From positions 3,162,001 through 3,226,000 of the forward strand of contig NZ_CP104067.1 of assembly GCF_026651875.1 (NCBI RefSeq): 64,000 bases of DNA. Reading direction: 5' to 3'. Of this stretch, positions 38,259-46,646 are shown in pieces (within the stretch, counting starts at the first letter, position 1; each line of letters opens with the position of its first letter). Made by a program: the position numbers and the translations under genes. This stretch comes from Alicyclobacillus fastidiosus (GTDB lineage Bacteria; Bacillota; Bacilli; Alicyclobacillales; Alicyclobacillaceae). Below the pieces are notes generated by a model that saw only the letters and a program-made list of their open reading frames with translations, was not told where the DNA came from and did not search any database.

Positions 38259-38744
38259 CTAACGAAGTTGGCCCCTCCATCTGCGGATTTTCTCAATGAA
38301 TATGGATTTGCGATTCAGATACCATCGAATCCACATTCCTCCTGAAGGAAACACGACCATCAGCTTGGTCCAGGAACGTCCGATAAACCCATCTGTTCGC
38401 AAAGAGCACCATCGCTTCCGGACGACGACAAGCTTTCCAATAATCTGGGTATCAACAATGGAATCGTCCGGGAATCGATTTGTGTCCCCTTTACAGACAT
38501 ACTCGATGTGACCATGATGTTCACTCGTTTGGAACACTCGGTGACCGAACAATCGACCATGACCCGTCGAAAAAAGTAAGATGTCCCCTCTTTTTATTTG
38601 GCTCGGCCACACAGGATAAAATCGACATACATTCCCTTGCGCTATAAACGGATACATACTCGTCCCACTGGATGGGATTTCTATCCACCCGTGTTGACGG
38701 ATGCGTAGTTTGAGTAATTCGATAGAATCCGCAGTGAATTGCAT
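38259..38744 (-). CDS. S24/S26-family peptidase (signal-peptidase-like)
   Basis: A 161-residue protein with the signal peptidase I catalytic box SSGTSMYPFI (Ser29) and GDILLFSTG followed by GHRVF (His68). His in place of the usual Lys suggests a Ser-His dyad as in ER/SipW-type signal peptidases. There is no clear N-terminal membrane anchor. ATG at 38744 follows GGGGTGCGTAGAGC. Such proteins recur beside PqqD, HPr-kinase-like and nucleotidyltransferase genes, so it may cleave the exported repeat protein; that is inferred. Confidence 0.78.
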   Translation of the reverse strand: MQFTADSIELLKLRIRQHGWIEIPSSGTSMYPFIAQGNVCRFYPVWPSQIKRGDILLFSTGHGRLFGHRVFQTSEHHGHIEYVCKGDTNRFPDDSIVDTQIIGKLVVVRKRWCSLRTDGFIGRSWTKLMVVFPSGGMWIRWYLNRKSIFIEKIRRWRGQLR

Positions 38745-38771
38745 GCTCTACGCACCCCATCCTTCAAACCG

Positions 38772-39566
38772 TCAGGATATCTCACTCCAAAATGAATCGT
38801 TCTTTTGAAAGAACAATTGGTACGTACGAACGTGTCGCACGAGTCTAGTCATCATTTTGAGGACTTTGGCGGTCTCCGCAGGATCGTGTGGCCAAAAAAA
38901 TACCTTATCCATCAGCTGAAGCAGCGCCGCGGAAGGTGAGAGCGGCAGCCTCACGACATTTGGAGATTGATGTAGCAAGTGGATAGCCTCGAGCGGATAT
39001 TGCCCGTCGGTGAACAAGCCTTCTTCACTTCGAAAGGGAAACGAGTTAATAGCGAACGCTCCGCCGTCGCATATCTTGACGATGGTCGCTTCATTCGAAA
39101 GGAGTCGACGAGGCCTGGACAGCAATGCAACAGTAGACTTCCCGACCCCTGAGTAACCGGAAAATAAGAATGCTTTGTCGCCATCGACCACACAAGAAGA
39201 ATGAACGAGGAGTCCGCTTTCCGTCTGGACGAGGAATGCGCTGTAAAGGTTCATGATGGCGTGTTTTAATGCAATTTCGTCATAAATCGAGAGGGTCGCA
39301 GTCGCGTAGGACTGATCTGCGCGAATGAGATAGTCCGAGCGGCGATATTCTATCGCATCCGATGTCCTCGATATGCCCACGTCAAAGTTCTCAAACGGCC
39401 TTCCATATCCCTCTTCCACCGACACGATCAGATCTGCCCGTTCGGCAACCGCTGGGCGCGAAAGTGGAGTGCGAAAGGCCGTCTCAAACCAACTCGCGAT
39501 ACGGTCAGAGCCGGTCAACACCTGTATCGTGTGCTCACCGATTTCAAAGCATAACACCTTGTCCAT
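38772..39566 (-). CDS. HPr kinase/phosphorylase-like protein
   Basis: A 264-residue protein with the HprK-type P-loop FSGYSGVGKST (Walker A 137-145) preceded by GLLVHSSCVV (119-127). The N-terminal half (SVEEGYGRPFENF, EYRRSDYLIR) is the variable domain seen in PqqD-linked HprK-like proteins rather than in true HPr kinase, and the CcpA-pathway neighbours are absent. ATG at 39566 follows GAGGAGTACGGAGT. In paeninodin-type lasso clusters the related kinase phosphorylates a Ser of the precursor. Here the adjacent Ser-rich repeat protein is the natural candidate substrate, which is inference. Confidence 0.82.
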   Translation of the reverse strand: MDKVLCFEIGEHTIQVLTGSDRIASWFETAFRTPLSRPAVAERADLIVSVEEGYGRPFENFDVGISRTSDAIEYRRSDYLIRADQSYATATLSIYDEIALKHAIMNLYSAFLVQTESGLLVHSSCVVDGDKAFLFSGYSGVGKSTVALLSRPRRLLSNEATIVKICDGGAFAINSFPFRSEEGLFTDGQYPLEAIHLLHQSPNVVRLPLSPSAALLQLMDKVFFWPHDPAETAKVLKMMTRLVRHVRTYQLFFQKNDSFWSEIS

Positions 39567-39607
39567 ACTCCGTACTCCTCTTTGACGGCTCACGGATTCA
39601 CCGTCTG

Positions 39608-39823
39608 CTAAAATCTCATCTTTTTGTCAAGACACTTATGTAAAATGGCGATGGAATCGCCTTGCTGGCACGAACACCTGGCTTTGCACAAACTCAGCGC
39701 GATCGCGGGGTCATGCTCAATCATCGACCAATACAAAGTGAGCGCCTTGCAGAATTCCGAAATATCGGTATTTATCTTCTGCAAAGCGCTCATATGCAGG
39801 TTTCGAAGACCCATGTTTCCCAT
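39608..39823 (-). CDS. Hypothetical Cys-containing small protein, 71 residues
   Basis: An open frame between the repeat-protein stop and the HprK-like gene. It reads MGNMGLRNLHMSALQKINTD and later ALSLCKARCSCQQGDS, with five Cys in total. The ribosome site is weak (CCAGG 6 bp before ATG). The frame is open far upstream only because the tandem repeats lack stops. A strong hairpin (39740-39791) lies inside it, so the stretch may instead be untranslated spacer. I do not recognise the family. Confidence 0.3.
   Translation of the reverse strand: MGNMGLRNLHMSALQKINTDISEFCKALTLYWSMIEHDPAIALSLCKARCSCQQGDSIAILHKCLDKKMRF
39740..39791 (-). terminator. Stem-loop downstream of the repeat-protein gene
   Basis: Arms 39740-39754 and 39777-39791 form a 15-bp stem. 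On minus-strand RNA it is fully paired with one G-U (GAGCGCTTTGCAGAA with TTCTGCAAGGCGCTC), and the loop holds a smaller CCGA/TCGG stem. Only a weak T-rich stretch follows, so it may be a partial terminator or a processing/stability element. Confidence 0.5.
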
Positions 39824-39902
39824 TTCAAACCTGGAAATCTGAATCACATGTTCGCTTGAAATGTTCAGCTGACATGCTGTTCGAGCAGCCTTTCTGGTTG
39901 TA

Positions 39903-40715
39903 TTAATTGCTCGTGGAATTGCCGTTGACCAAAGTGCTATTGTCCACTGCCGAGTCGTCATCCGACGAAGTAGCGCCGTCTGTCGACGCACTATTCTCTG
40001 TGGACGTGCCATTATCCGTCGATCCGCCGCTATCCGTCGATCCGCCACTATCCGTCGATACGCCACTATCTGTCGATCCGCCACTATCTGTCGATGTGCC
40101 GCTATCCGTCGATCCACCGCTATCTGTCGATCCGCCACTATCTGTCGATGTGCCGCTATCCGTCGATCCACCGCTATCCGTCGATCCACCGCTATCTGTC
40201 GATACGCCACTATCTGTCGATCCGCCACTATCTGTCGATGTGCCGCTATCCGTCGATCCGCCACTATCTGTCGACCCGCCACTATCTGTCGATCCACCGC
40301 TATCTGTCGATCCACCGCTATCTGTCGATCCACCGCTATCCGTCGATCCGCCGCCACTATCTGTCGACCCACCCCTATCCGTCGATCCGCCACTATCTGT
40401 CGATACGCCACTATCTGTCGATGTGCCACTATCTGTCGATGTGCCACTATCCGTCGATACGCCGCTATCCGTCGATGTGCCATTATCTGCCGATGTGCCA
40501 TTATCGGTCGATGTATCACTATTTGTCGTTCCATTGGCACCCCAAAAAGCACTATCGGACGGCTGCCAACTACCTGTTCCATTCGACTGAGAAGCCCCGG
40601 ATGCGTCTGGATCACTGCCTGTAACCGCCCCAGAGTGGAGACTCGATACTGTTTGTTCAAAAGAGAGCGGCTGTACTGAGAGAACGCTGGGTGATACATA
40701 ATTCGTTGGGTCCAC
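39903..40715 (-). CDS. Ser/Thr/Asp/Gly hexapeptide-repeat protein with lasso-leader-like N-terminus
   Basis: A 270-residue low-complexity protein. Residues 1-65 are non-repetitive and lack a signal peptide or membrane helix; they contain NYVSPSVLSVQPLSFEQT, which fits the lasso-type leader pattern YxxPx(L/V) with a Thr 16 residues after the Tyr. About 30 tandem six-residue units follow (consensus G/T/V-STDSG), then a diverged tail ending NSTLVNGNSTSN. GTG at 40715 behind AGGTGAGG is chosen because the likely promoter at 40747-40776 leaves no leader for the longer TTG start at 40766. It lies between an ABC exporter and an HPr-kinase-like gene, with a PqqD-like gene upstream. It may be a modified exported precursor or a surface/biofilm protein; no close family is recognised. 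Confidence 0.7.
   Translation of the reverse strand: MDPTNYVSPSVLSVQPLSFEQTVSSLHSGAVTGSDPDASGASQSNGTGSWQPSDSAFWGANGTTNSDTSTDNGTSADNGTSTDSGVSTDSGTSTDSGTSTDSGVSTDSGGSTDRGGSTDSGGGSTDSGGSTDSGGSTDSGGSTDSGGSTDSGGSTDSGTSTDSGGSTDSGVSTDSGGSTDSGGSTDSGTSTDSGGSTDSGGSTDSGTSTDSGGSTDSGVSTDSGGSTDSGGSTDNGTSTENSASTDGATSSDDDSAVDNSTLVNGNSTSN
39995..40545. repeat. 18-bp tandem repeat array (coding)
   Basis: About 30 units with plus-strand core TATCTGTCGATCCGCCAC vary mainly at the last bases and in CCG/CTG. The unit is a multiple of three, so all reading frames on both strands stay open. One unit near 40352 carries an extra 3 bp (one extra Gly codon). The array encodes the STDSG repeats on the minus strand. Confidence 0.92.
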
Positions 40716-40746
40716 TACCTCACCTGGTTTCCTACTGAATAAATAA

Positions 40747-40796
40747 ATCTTAACATTCGTTCTCAATATAAGTCAATATTGTTCGATTAAAAGAAT
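40747..40796 (-). promoter_or_regulatory. Candidate promoter and box upstream of the repeat-protein gene
   Basis: On the minus strand TTGACT (40771-40776) and TAAGAT (40747-40752) are 18 bp apart. GTTCGATTAAAAGAAT (40781-40796), a GTTC-N8-GAAT palindrome, lies just upstream of the -35. The geometry differs from the other boxes, where -35 or -10 is inside the palindrome. Confidence 0.4.
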
Positions 40797-40827
40797 CACA
40801 AGTTTCAAGTGTATCACACGGCGTCAT

Positions 40828-42693
40828 TCACCGAGTTGCAAGTGACGTACCATCTTGAAACTGAAGGCGATAGAGACGCGAATACTCCCCTCCCTGCGCA
40901 AGCAATTCATCGTGTTTCCCTTGTTCCACAACCTGGCCCTGCTTGAGAACAATAATCGTATCCGCGTCGCGTGCTGTGGATAAGCGATGTGCGATCACCA
41001 ACGTCGTTCTGCCGTGGACCAGCCGTTCTAAGGCCTCTTTCACAAACAGTTCGGTTTCCGCATCCATCGCCGAGGTCGCTTCGTCAAGTAGGAGAATAGG
41101 AGCATTTCTCAGCATTGCGCGGGCAATCGTTAACCTCTGTCGCTGCCCACCCGAGAGCCTCACACCGAGTTCGCCGATCTCCGTGTCATAACTTTTCGGC
41201 AAAGCCATGATAAAATCGTGTGCGTTGGCATCGGTGGCCGCTGTGATCATCTCCACCTCACTCGCATCCGGTCGACCAAGTAATAGGTTTTCTCGAATCG
41301 TTCCTCCAAACAGGATGGTCTCCTGCGGCACGTAAGCGATGTGGCTGCGGAGTTCGTCAACCGCCATCTGATCGATCGATCTGCTGTCAATCCAGACTTG
41401 ACCCGACACCGGTTTATACAATCCCAACAACAACTTGAACAGCGTGCTTTTTCCGGCGCCACTTTGACCTACAATGGCGATTTTCTGCCCAACTGGAGCA
41501 TGAATCGTGACGTTATTCAGGACGCTTACCACACCGTCGTAACTGAACGTGACACCGCGTATCACAACGCCCTCCTGCAAACGCTTCATCCCTCGATACT
41601 CATGTAGTCGATCCAGTTCGACGGGCTGCTCAAATATGTTCCACAAGCGCTCCGACGCAGCCAGCGAACGTTGAAAACTGCCCAATTGTCCCGAAACCCC
41701 GCGAATCGGTTGTACGACCTGCGAAACGAGCGAGACAAATGCCATTAACGATCCGACTGTGATCGCTCCCTTTGACACGTAGATGGTGCCAAGGCCGACA
41801 CTGAATAGCAGTGCGGCTGCACCTACAGCACTGGATCCAGCTCGCAAAGTCCCCATGTATTGGGCGGATTTTAATTCCAATGAAGATACGTAATCGCTGT
41901 CATCGAAGAAGCGCTTTGCAAAGACGCTTTCCAACGTGAAGGCCCGTACGATCAAATGCCCGGCAAACGCCTCACTGAGAAAGCTATTCACCTTGCCGAG
42001 ATACTGGTAGAGTGAGCTGGTGTTTTTGCGCATGAGCTTGCTAAAGATAGATCCGGTGACGATTGCAACTGGTCCTAGCAGCAAACACAACGCGGCCATG
42101 ACTCGGTTAATCGTAAATATGTAAACCAAAGAGAAGCTCGATATCAGCACTAGGCGAATCAGATTGAGCAGACTCTCCCCAACGGCCCCGCTGATACTGC
42201 CGACATCGTGGGTTAATCGCGATACTAAATCGCCTGAGTGATAGTTCGTGTAAGACTCGGTCGGCAAACGCAAGATGTGATGGAATAGGTCTTTTTTTAG
42301 ATCCCGCTTGACCAAACTAATCGCCTTGGCCCCAAGGAAGGTCGTAAGATAATTCACGCTCCCAGTGAGCGCGACAAAGACCACTCCGGCAGCCAGTATC
42401 CAGCCGAGTGTCGCGGTCTCATGTCTGATGGCAGCCTCCGTACTATTCCGCAGAAACCAGGCAAAGAAAATGCCTGTGAACGCTTCGACGACCATTAAAC
42501 AAAAGAGTGGGAGATAAACTGTCCAATGGCGAAAGACGTACGGAAGCAACCTCAGTATCCGCAAACGCATCGCGTGCAGTTCGGTAGACGAAGGCGGGCA
42601 CTCTGCGTTCACCTTGCTGCCAAAAGACGTCATCAGACCACGAAAATTCGGGCGTACAGTGACACTGCTGTGTTCTCGCGAGGGTCGCCTCAT
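40828..42693 (-). CDS. ABC exporter with fused membrane and ATPase domains
   Basis: A half-transporter of about 620 residues. Six membrane helices occupy roughly residues 50-330 and the ATPase follows: Walker A IVGQSGAGKSTLFK, Q-loop YVPQETILFGGTIREN, signature LSGGQRQRLTIARAML, Walker B ILLLDEATSAMD, H-loop IAHRLST. There is no N-terminal C39 peptidase domain. Several starts are possible (42720 TTG overlapping the PqqD stop, 42693 ATG); 42693 is a compromise. The membrane part resembles the second exporter at 46690-48506, so they may form a heterodimer. Position directly before the repeat-protein gene suggests it exports that protein or a lipid-linked or peptide product. Confidence 0.9.
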   Translation of the reverse strand: MRRPSREHSSVTVRPNFRGLMTSFGSKVNAECPPSSTELHAMRLRILRLLPYVFRHWTVYLPLFCLMVVEAFTGIFFAWFLRNSTEAAIRHETATLGWILAAGVVFVALTGSVNYLTTFLGAKAISLVKRDLKKDLFHHILRLPTESYTNYHSGDLVSRLTHDVGSISGAVGESLLNLIRLVLISSFSLVYIFTINRVMAALCLLLGPVAIVTGSIFSKLMRKNTSSLYQYLGKVNSFLSEAFAGHLIVRAFTLESVFAKRFFDDSDYVSSLELKSAQYMGTLRAGSSAVGAAALLFSVGLGTIYVSKGAITVGSLMAFVSLVSQVVQPIRGVSGQLGSFQRSLAASERLWNIFEQPVELDRLHEYRGMKRLQEGVVIRGVTFSYDGVVSVLNNVTIHAPVGQKIAIVGQSGAGKSTLFKLLLGLYKPVSGQVWIDSRSIDQMAVDELRSHIAYVPQETILFGGTIRENLLLGRPDASEVEMITAATDANAHDFIMALPKSYDTEIGELGVRLSGGQRQRLTIARAMLRNAPILLLDEATSAMDAETELFVKEALERLVHGRTTLVIAHRLSTARDADTIIVLKQGQVVEQGKHDELLAQGGEYSRLYRLQFQDGTSLATR

Positions 42694-42716
42694 CGTTTGA
42701 TCGTCTCGATTCCCAA

Positions 42717-43004
42717 TCAACGATTTACGGACTCGACCAGCCCAATTTCCAGCAATTTCTGAAGGAAGTCATAAACTTCGGATTCTGTATTTTCATCCAC
42801 GCTAGAATACGTGTCGCGTAAATGATCTACCATCGCTGGCAAAGACGCTGGATTCTTTAACAGCGACAAGATTTGTCCGCCGGACTTGTTCAATTTGGTA
42901 ATGGTATAATTGCTCGCATTCAAGACGATCCACTGATCATCCGCTTCCACAACTTCTAAATGCGGGGAAATCTTAAACTGTTCAGCCAAGAGAAACGCCT
43001 CCAT
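42717..43004 (-). CDS. PqqD-family protein (RiPP recognition-element type)
   Basis: A 95-residue protein of the PqqD family. It has the short N-terminal beta strands (LEVVEADDQWIVLNASN), then LNKSGGQILSLLKNP and a C-terminal helix pair (VYDFLQKLLEIGLVES). PqqD domains bind leader peptides of ribosomally made peptides and present them to modifying enzymes. It overlaps or abuts the exporter gene. The lasso-like leader of the repeat protein is its possible ligand. Confidence 0.85.
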   Translation of the reverse strand: MEAFLLAEQFKISPHLEVVEADDQWIVLNASNYTITKLNKSGGQILSLLKNPASLPAMVDHLRDTYSSVDENTESEVYDFLQKLLEIGLVESVNR

Positions 43005-43088
43005 TCCGGTTTAAAAAATGTAACGGTGTTAAGTAGGGATCAACAGTTGTTTTGACCATTTTGCGTGGTTGACCAGGCAGTGCCGCCT

Positions 43089-44159
43089 CTACCCGCCTTG
43101 CCTGCGTGCAAACTTGGCTACGAACTTCAGCATCCGCTTCTGGTAAAACCGGACATACACGTTCGAAGCTGTGACCTTGGAGTCATCCCTTAGATGCCAA
43201 AGGGCGACTTCCCTCGGGGGCCGGACGATGCCAATGAGCACACCAACTCTATCTCTCCAGTGGTCAAGTAAGAAGAGTGGCCACTTCGAGAAGATGGCGC
43301 TGGGCGGGATGCAAGACAACCTCATAGAATCCAGCGGTTTCACCTCATGAAGGTGCGGAAACTGCTGATACACGTAAGCTAAAACGGCAGATATCCGCTT
43401 CGCCGTACCGTCGTCGCGTGCCTGTGCAAAAAGTCTGGGATAGTCAATTTCCCGACGACACCGTTGGATCATCTGGACGATGTCGAGCACGTACTTGAAT
43501 GATTCCATTCGGTGATTTGCACCATGAAGACAGATCGCATAAAAGGTGTTCTGCACCGATAGTTCACGAATAAACTGATATTCACGAACAGGAACTGAAT
43601 TCTTCCATAAGTCCTTTACCTTCATGCGCGAATGGTGTTCTTTGACCAACCCCCAGTGAACTTCCACGTTCAACGGCGATTCTCGATGATTGGTCTCCTT
43701 CCAAAGAACGCAGTGGAAGTGAATTGGATTGTATGGTGCTGGTCCGTGATATCCAAGCGACCGTAGACATTCGACGGTTCGCTTCACATCGTCCTTCGCG
43801 ACGAGAATATCGACGTCCGATGTACCTCTCGCCGAAAAGTGCCCAAAGTATCGTTCGGCGAATAAGATGCCCTTTAAGGGGATGACTTCAATGTTCGCGC
43901 GTTCAAGGATAGCGAAGACGGCTTCCTGTTGATGTTTGATGTAGAGATTTTGGAACATTGTTTTCTCGTGTTTCTGCACCAAATCATTCCGGAAAAACGC
44001 TGGCACGCTACCCAGCGTGTCGGTTTCGCTGAGCAATTGGTAGACTTGTGCTGCAACGGAGAAACGCTCTATTTCCTCCATGCATCGTTCGAAGAGTTCG
44101 GAGTCCATGGCCGGAGGAGTCCGCTCGTGATACAAACTCTTGATCAAATTGGCAATCAT
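43089..44159 (-). CDS. Nucleotidyltransferase-family protein (PF14907 type)
   Basis: A 356-residue protein with the marks of this uncharacterised nucleotidyltransferase family: IPLKGILFAERYFGHFSARG followed by TSDVDILV (the DxD metal site) near residues 95-120, and NVEVHWGLVKEHH near residue 165. ATG at 44159 follows GGAGGAGTCCGC. Members recur in RiPP and PqqD/HprK-like clusters and might adenylylate a protein or small molecule; the target is unknown. Confidence 0.85.
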   Translation of the reverse strand: MIANLIKSLYHERTPPAMDSELFERCMEEIERFSVAAQVYQLLSETDTLGSVPAFFRNDLVQKHEKTMFQNLYIKHQQEAVFAILERANIEVIPLKGILFAERYFGHFSARGTSDVDILVAKDDVKRTVECLRSLGYHGPAPYNPIHFHCVLWKETNHRESPLNVEVHWGLVKEHHSRMKVKDLWKNSVPVREYQFIRELSVQNTFYAICLHGANHRMESFKYVLDIVQMIQRCRREIDYPRLFAQARDDGTAKRISAVLAYVYQQFPHLHEVKPLDSMRLSCIPPSAIFSKWPLFLLDHWRDRVGVLIGIVRPPREVALWHLRDDSKVTASNVYVRFYQKRMLKFVAKFARRQGG

Positions 44160-44252
44160 GCGGACTCCTCCTCAAAAAATGAGAACATAGACTCAACGAA
44201 CCGTAGCCGGTTTCGCTCGCAAGTTCAGAATCGCGTCAAAGGCACCTTTCAA

Positions 44253-45632
44253 CTAACCCACTAGAATACTTAGGTGATGGAGGATGTGCTCCCAGTCAAC
44301 GTATCGGCGCGCAATGTCTTCTTCCGAGAGCTCAGAACCGAACTGCACCTCGATAAAGACCAGTTTTTCCGCTCCCACACTGCGAATCGCGTGCCACTGT
44401 TCAGGGTGGATGTGGATGACGTCACCCGATTCGACTTGAATCACTCTCGAATCCAGCACGACTTCCCCACGCCCTTGCACGACAGTCCAAACCTCGCTTC
44501 GCTTGGAGTGCTTTTGGTAGCTGATATTCTTCCCAGCGTGAAGTTCGACGTGCTTACTGAGCACTTCTGTGCCGTCTGATAACTTTTGATAGTCCAGCAC
44601 TCGGTAGGTGCCCCAGCGACGTTCCTCGAACATAGGACGCGTCGCGTAATCGTCGATGACGTTTTTGATCTCGGAAGCGTGCTCTTTGTCGGCTGCCAAA
44701 ATCCCATCCGGTGTGGCCACGATGACGGCGTCTTTCAACCCCATGGTGACAACCGGTATGCCAAACTCGTTGATGACGTGGGTGTTATCGCAGTCGACCG
44801 ACGTCCCCAGCCCGACAAACTCCTCGCGAATCTTTTCCGACAAAGTCCCCCAGGTCCCCATGTCCGACCATTTTCCAGCAAAGGTGGCGACCGCCACATT
44901 CGACGTTTGTTCAACCACCTCATAATCGAAACTGCGCTTTGGCAACAGCGGATAAAGCGTGACCAATTCTTGATAACTCTCGGGATACCCCAATTCAGCC
45001 AGAGCCCGTTTGAGAAATCCGATACGGAAGCAAAACACGCCGCAATTCCACAAAGCTCCATTCTCAATGAGGGACTCTGCTACCTCTTTGGTGGGCTTCT
45101 CCGTAAACGAGTGCACTCTATACATGGAACCTTGAGGTGTGTACGCTTCGCCGATTCGAATGTATCCAAACTTGGAAACGGGCGCAGATGGCGTTACGCC
45201 CATCAACAATAAATCAGTCCCGGACTCGTCAAGTCGCACATCCAACTGCTGGATGAAGCGAAAGTATTGCTCGTCGACGTCGTGATCGACCGGGAGTACC
45301 GCGACGACCTCCTCATCTGTGCAGCCTTCGACATCGGCCAAGTACAGAATGGAGAGCGCGATCGCCGGAAACGTGTCTCTGCGCATCGGCTCCTCGATGA
45401 ACGGAACAGGCCCAATCTGATTTTCAATCGTATCTCGCTGTGCCTTGGATGCACAAAGGTAGGTGCCCACCTGCAGCCCTACGTCGCCCAATTGCCCCCA
45501 TATGCGCTGTAACATGGAAACCCGGTTCCCGTTTCTATCGTGGAGCACCTTTAAAAATTGTTTCGATCTCGCCTCATTGGACATTGGCCACAGCCGTTTC
45601 CCTGATCCACCGGACAATAAGACAACTCTCAC
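44253..45632 (-). CDS. manC: Mannose-1-phosphate guanylyltransferase with C-terminal cupin
   Basis: A 459-residue protein that makes GDP-mannose. The nucleotide-binding motif is LLSGGSGKRLWPMSNE (5-20), with VLPVDHDVDE, FTEKPT and NCGVFCFR in the transferase domain. The last about 110 residues are the cupin domain (SYQKHSKRSEVWTVVQGRGE, IHPEQWHAIRSV) found in ManC/mannose-6-phosphate isomerase type II. GTG at 45632 lies 12 bp after galU. GDP-mannose feeds the Gmd enzyme encoded at 53056 and mannosyltransferases. Confidence 0.93.
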   Translation of the reverse strand: MRVVLLSGGSGKRLWPMSNEARSKQFLKVLHDRNGNRVSMLQRIWGQLGDVGLQVGTYLCASKAQRDTIENQIGPVPFIEEPMRRDTFPAIALSILYLADVEGCTDEEVVAVLPVDHDVDEQYFRFIQQLDVRLDESGTDLLLMGVTPSAPVSKFGYIRIGEAYTPQGSMYRVHSFTEKPTKEVAESLIENGALWNCGVFCFRIGFLKRALAELGYPESYQELVTLYPLLPKRSFDYEVVEQTSNVAVATFAGKWSDMGTWGTLSEKIREEFVGLGTSVDCDNTHVINEFGIPVVTMGLKDAVIVATPDGILAADKEHASEIKNVIDDYATRPMFEERRWGTYRVLDYQKLSDGTEVLSKHVELHAGKNISYQKHSKRSEVWTVVQGRGEVVLDSRVIQVESGDVIHIHPEQWHAIRSVGAEKLVFIEVQFGSELSEEDIARRYVDWEHILHHLSILVG

Positions 45633-45644
45633 CGTCTCGCCCCC

Positions 45645-46532
45645 CTATCCAACTGTTACTTCTTCCTCTAACAGCAGCCTTTGCATGAGGTTCCGAACGT
45701 TAGATTGTAAATCGGGTCGACTTAGTGCCAACTCGAGTGTCGCTTCTATAAATCCAAGTTTTTCGCCCACGTCGTAACGCCGGCCGTCGATTTCATAGGC
45801 CATCATCCCTTGCAGCGAATTCACGTATTCTAGGGCATCGGTGAGTTGAATCTCCCCGCCCGCTCCGATGTGACCACTTTCCAGATATTCAAAGATATTT
45901 GGCGTTAAGACGTATCGCCCGATGATCGCTAACGTAGATGGTGCGAGTACCGGCGACGGCTTTTCGACGAGGCTTTTCACGCGGGAAAGCCGCGGCCCGA
46001 TCGAATCTACACCCACGATTCCATAACGCGATACGTGTTCCACGGGTACACTCTTCACGCCGACGACTGACTTCCCGTACGTTTCGTAAACATCGATCAA
46101 CTGTCGTAATCCCGGCCGCTCTCCCTGGACGATGTCGTCTCCGAGCAGCACCGCAAACGGCTCCTCGCCAATGAACCGCCTCGCACACCAAACCGCATGC
46201 CCCAAACCAAGCGGAACTTTTTGACGAATATAGTGAATATTGGCCATATTGACGATGTCGCCAAGTTCGTTCAACTGCGTTTGCTTCCCTTTGTGAGTCA
46301 ACAACTCTTCCAACTCTACTGAACGATCAAAATGATCCTCGATGGCTCGCTTACCCTTGCCTGTGACAATAATGATATCCTCGATTCCCGATGCGACCGC
46401 TTCCTCGACGATGTACTGAATCGTCGGTTTGTCTACGAGTGGAAGCATTTCCTTTGGCATGGCTTTGGTTGCAGGCAAAAAACGCGTTCCCAGCCCAGCT
46501 GCGGGAATCACGACTTTGCGAATTTTGTTCAT
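45645..46532 (-). CDS. galU: UTP-glucose-1-phosphate uridylyltransferase
   Basis: A 295-residue pyrophosphorylase. The signature VVIPAAGLGTRFLPATKAMP is at residues 7-26, followed by KEMLPLVDKP, with GKGKRAIEDHFD and YDVGEKLGF further on. It makes UDP-glucose for the exopolysaccharide. ATG at 46532 follows AAGGGGGACATTTG and is preferred to the longer frame to 46679, which would run through the promoter. It is the first gene after a promoter overlapping a SinR-like box. Confidence 0.95.
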   Translation of the reverse strand: MNKIRKVVIPAAGLGTRFLPATKAMPKEMLPLVDKPTIQYIVEEAVASGIEDIIIVTGKGKRAIEDHFDRSVELEELLTHKGKQTQLNELGDIVNMANIHYIRQKVPLGLGHAVWCARRFIGEEPFAVLLGDDIVQGERPGLRQLIDVYETYGKSVVGVKSVPVEHVSRYGIVGVDSIGPRLSRVKSLVEKPSPVLAPSTLAIIGRYVLTPNIFEYLESGHIGAGGEIQLTDALEYVNSLQGMMAYEIDGRRYDVGEKLGFIEATLELALSRPDLQSNVRNLMQRLLLEEEVTVG

Positions 46533-46548
46533 CAAATGTCCCCCTTTA

Positions 46549-46564
46549 GTTCTTAATAACGAAC
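46549..46564. promoter_or_regulatory. SinR-like box in the galU leader
   Basis: GTTCTTAATAACGAAC is a perfect GTTC-N8-GAAC site just before the galU ribosome site. It lies 83 bp from the next box at 46647. Confidence 0.5.
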
Positions 46565-46646
46565 AACGAACTAGACATGTATCCTCTCCATGAAAGCTGA
46601 CCGCTTGTCCAGTTTTCACCGACTCAGCACCACGCCGTCCTATGTT

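Noticed and set aside
39995-40545. Regular short repeats that might be a CRISPR array
   Set aside because: The unit is an uninterrupted 18-bp tandem repeat with no unique spacers, and it encodes a continuous protein.
39907-40624. Long open frames on the plus strand and in the other minus-strand frame through the repeat array
   Set aside because: They exist only because the 18-bp unit has no stop in any frame. Their composition (PLSVD, RQIVAH repeats) and lack of ribosome sites mark them as shadows.
37742-44159. A canonical lasso-peptide cluster
   Set aside because: Neither a B2 transglutaminase-like protease nor an asparagine-synthetase-like cyclase is present, and the candidate precursor is far too long and repetitive for a lasso core.
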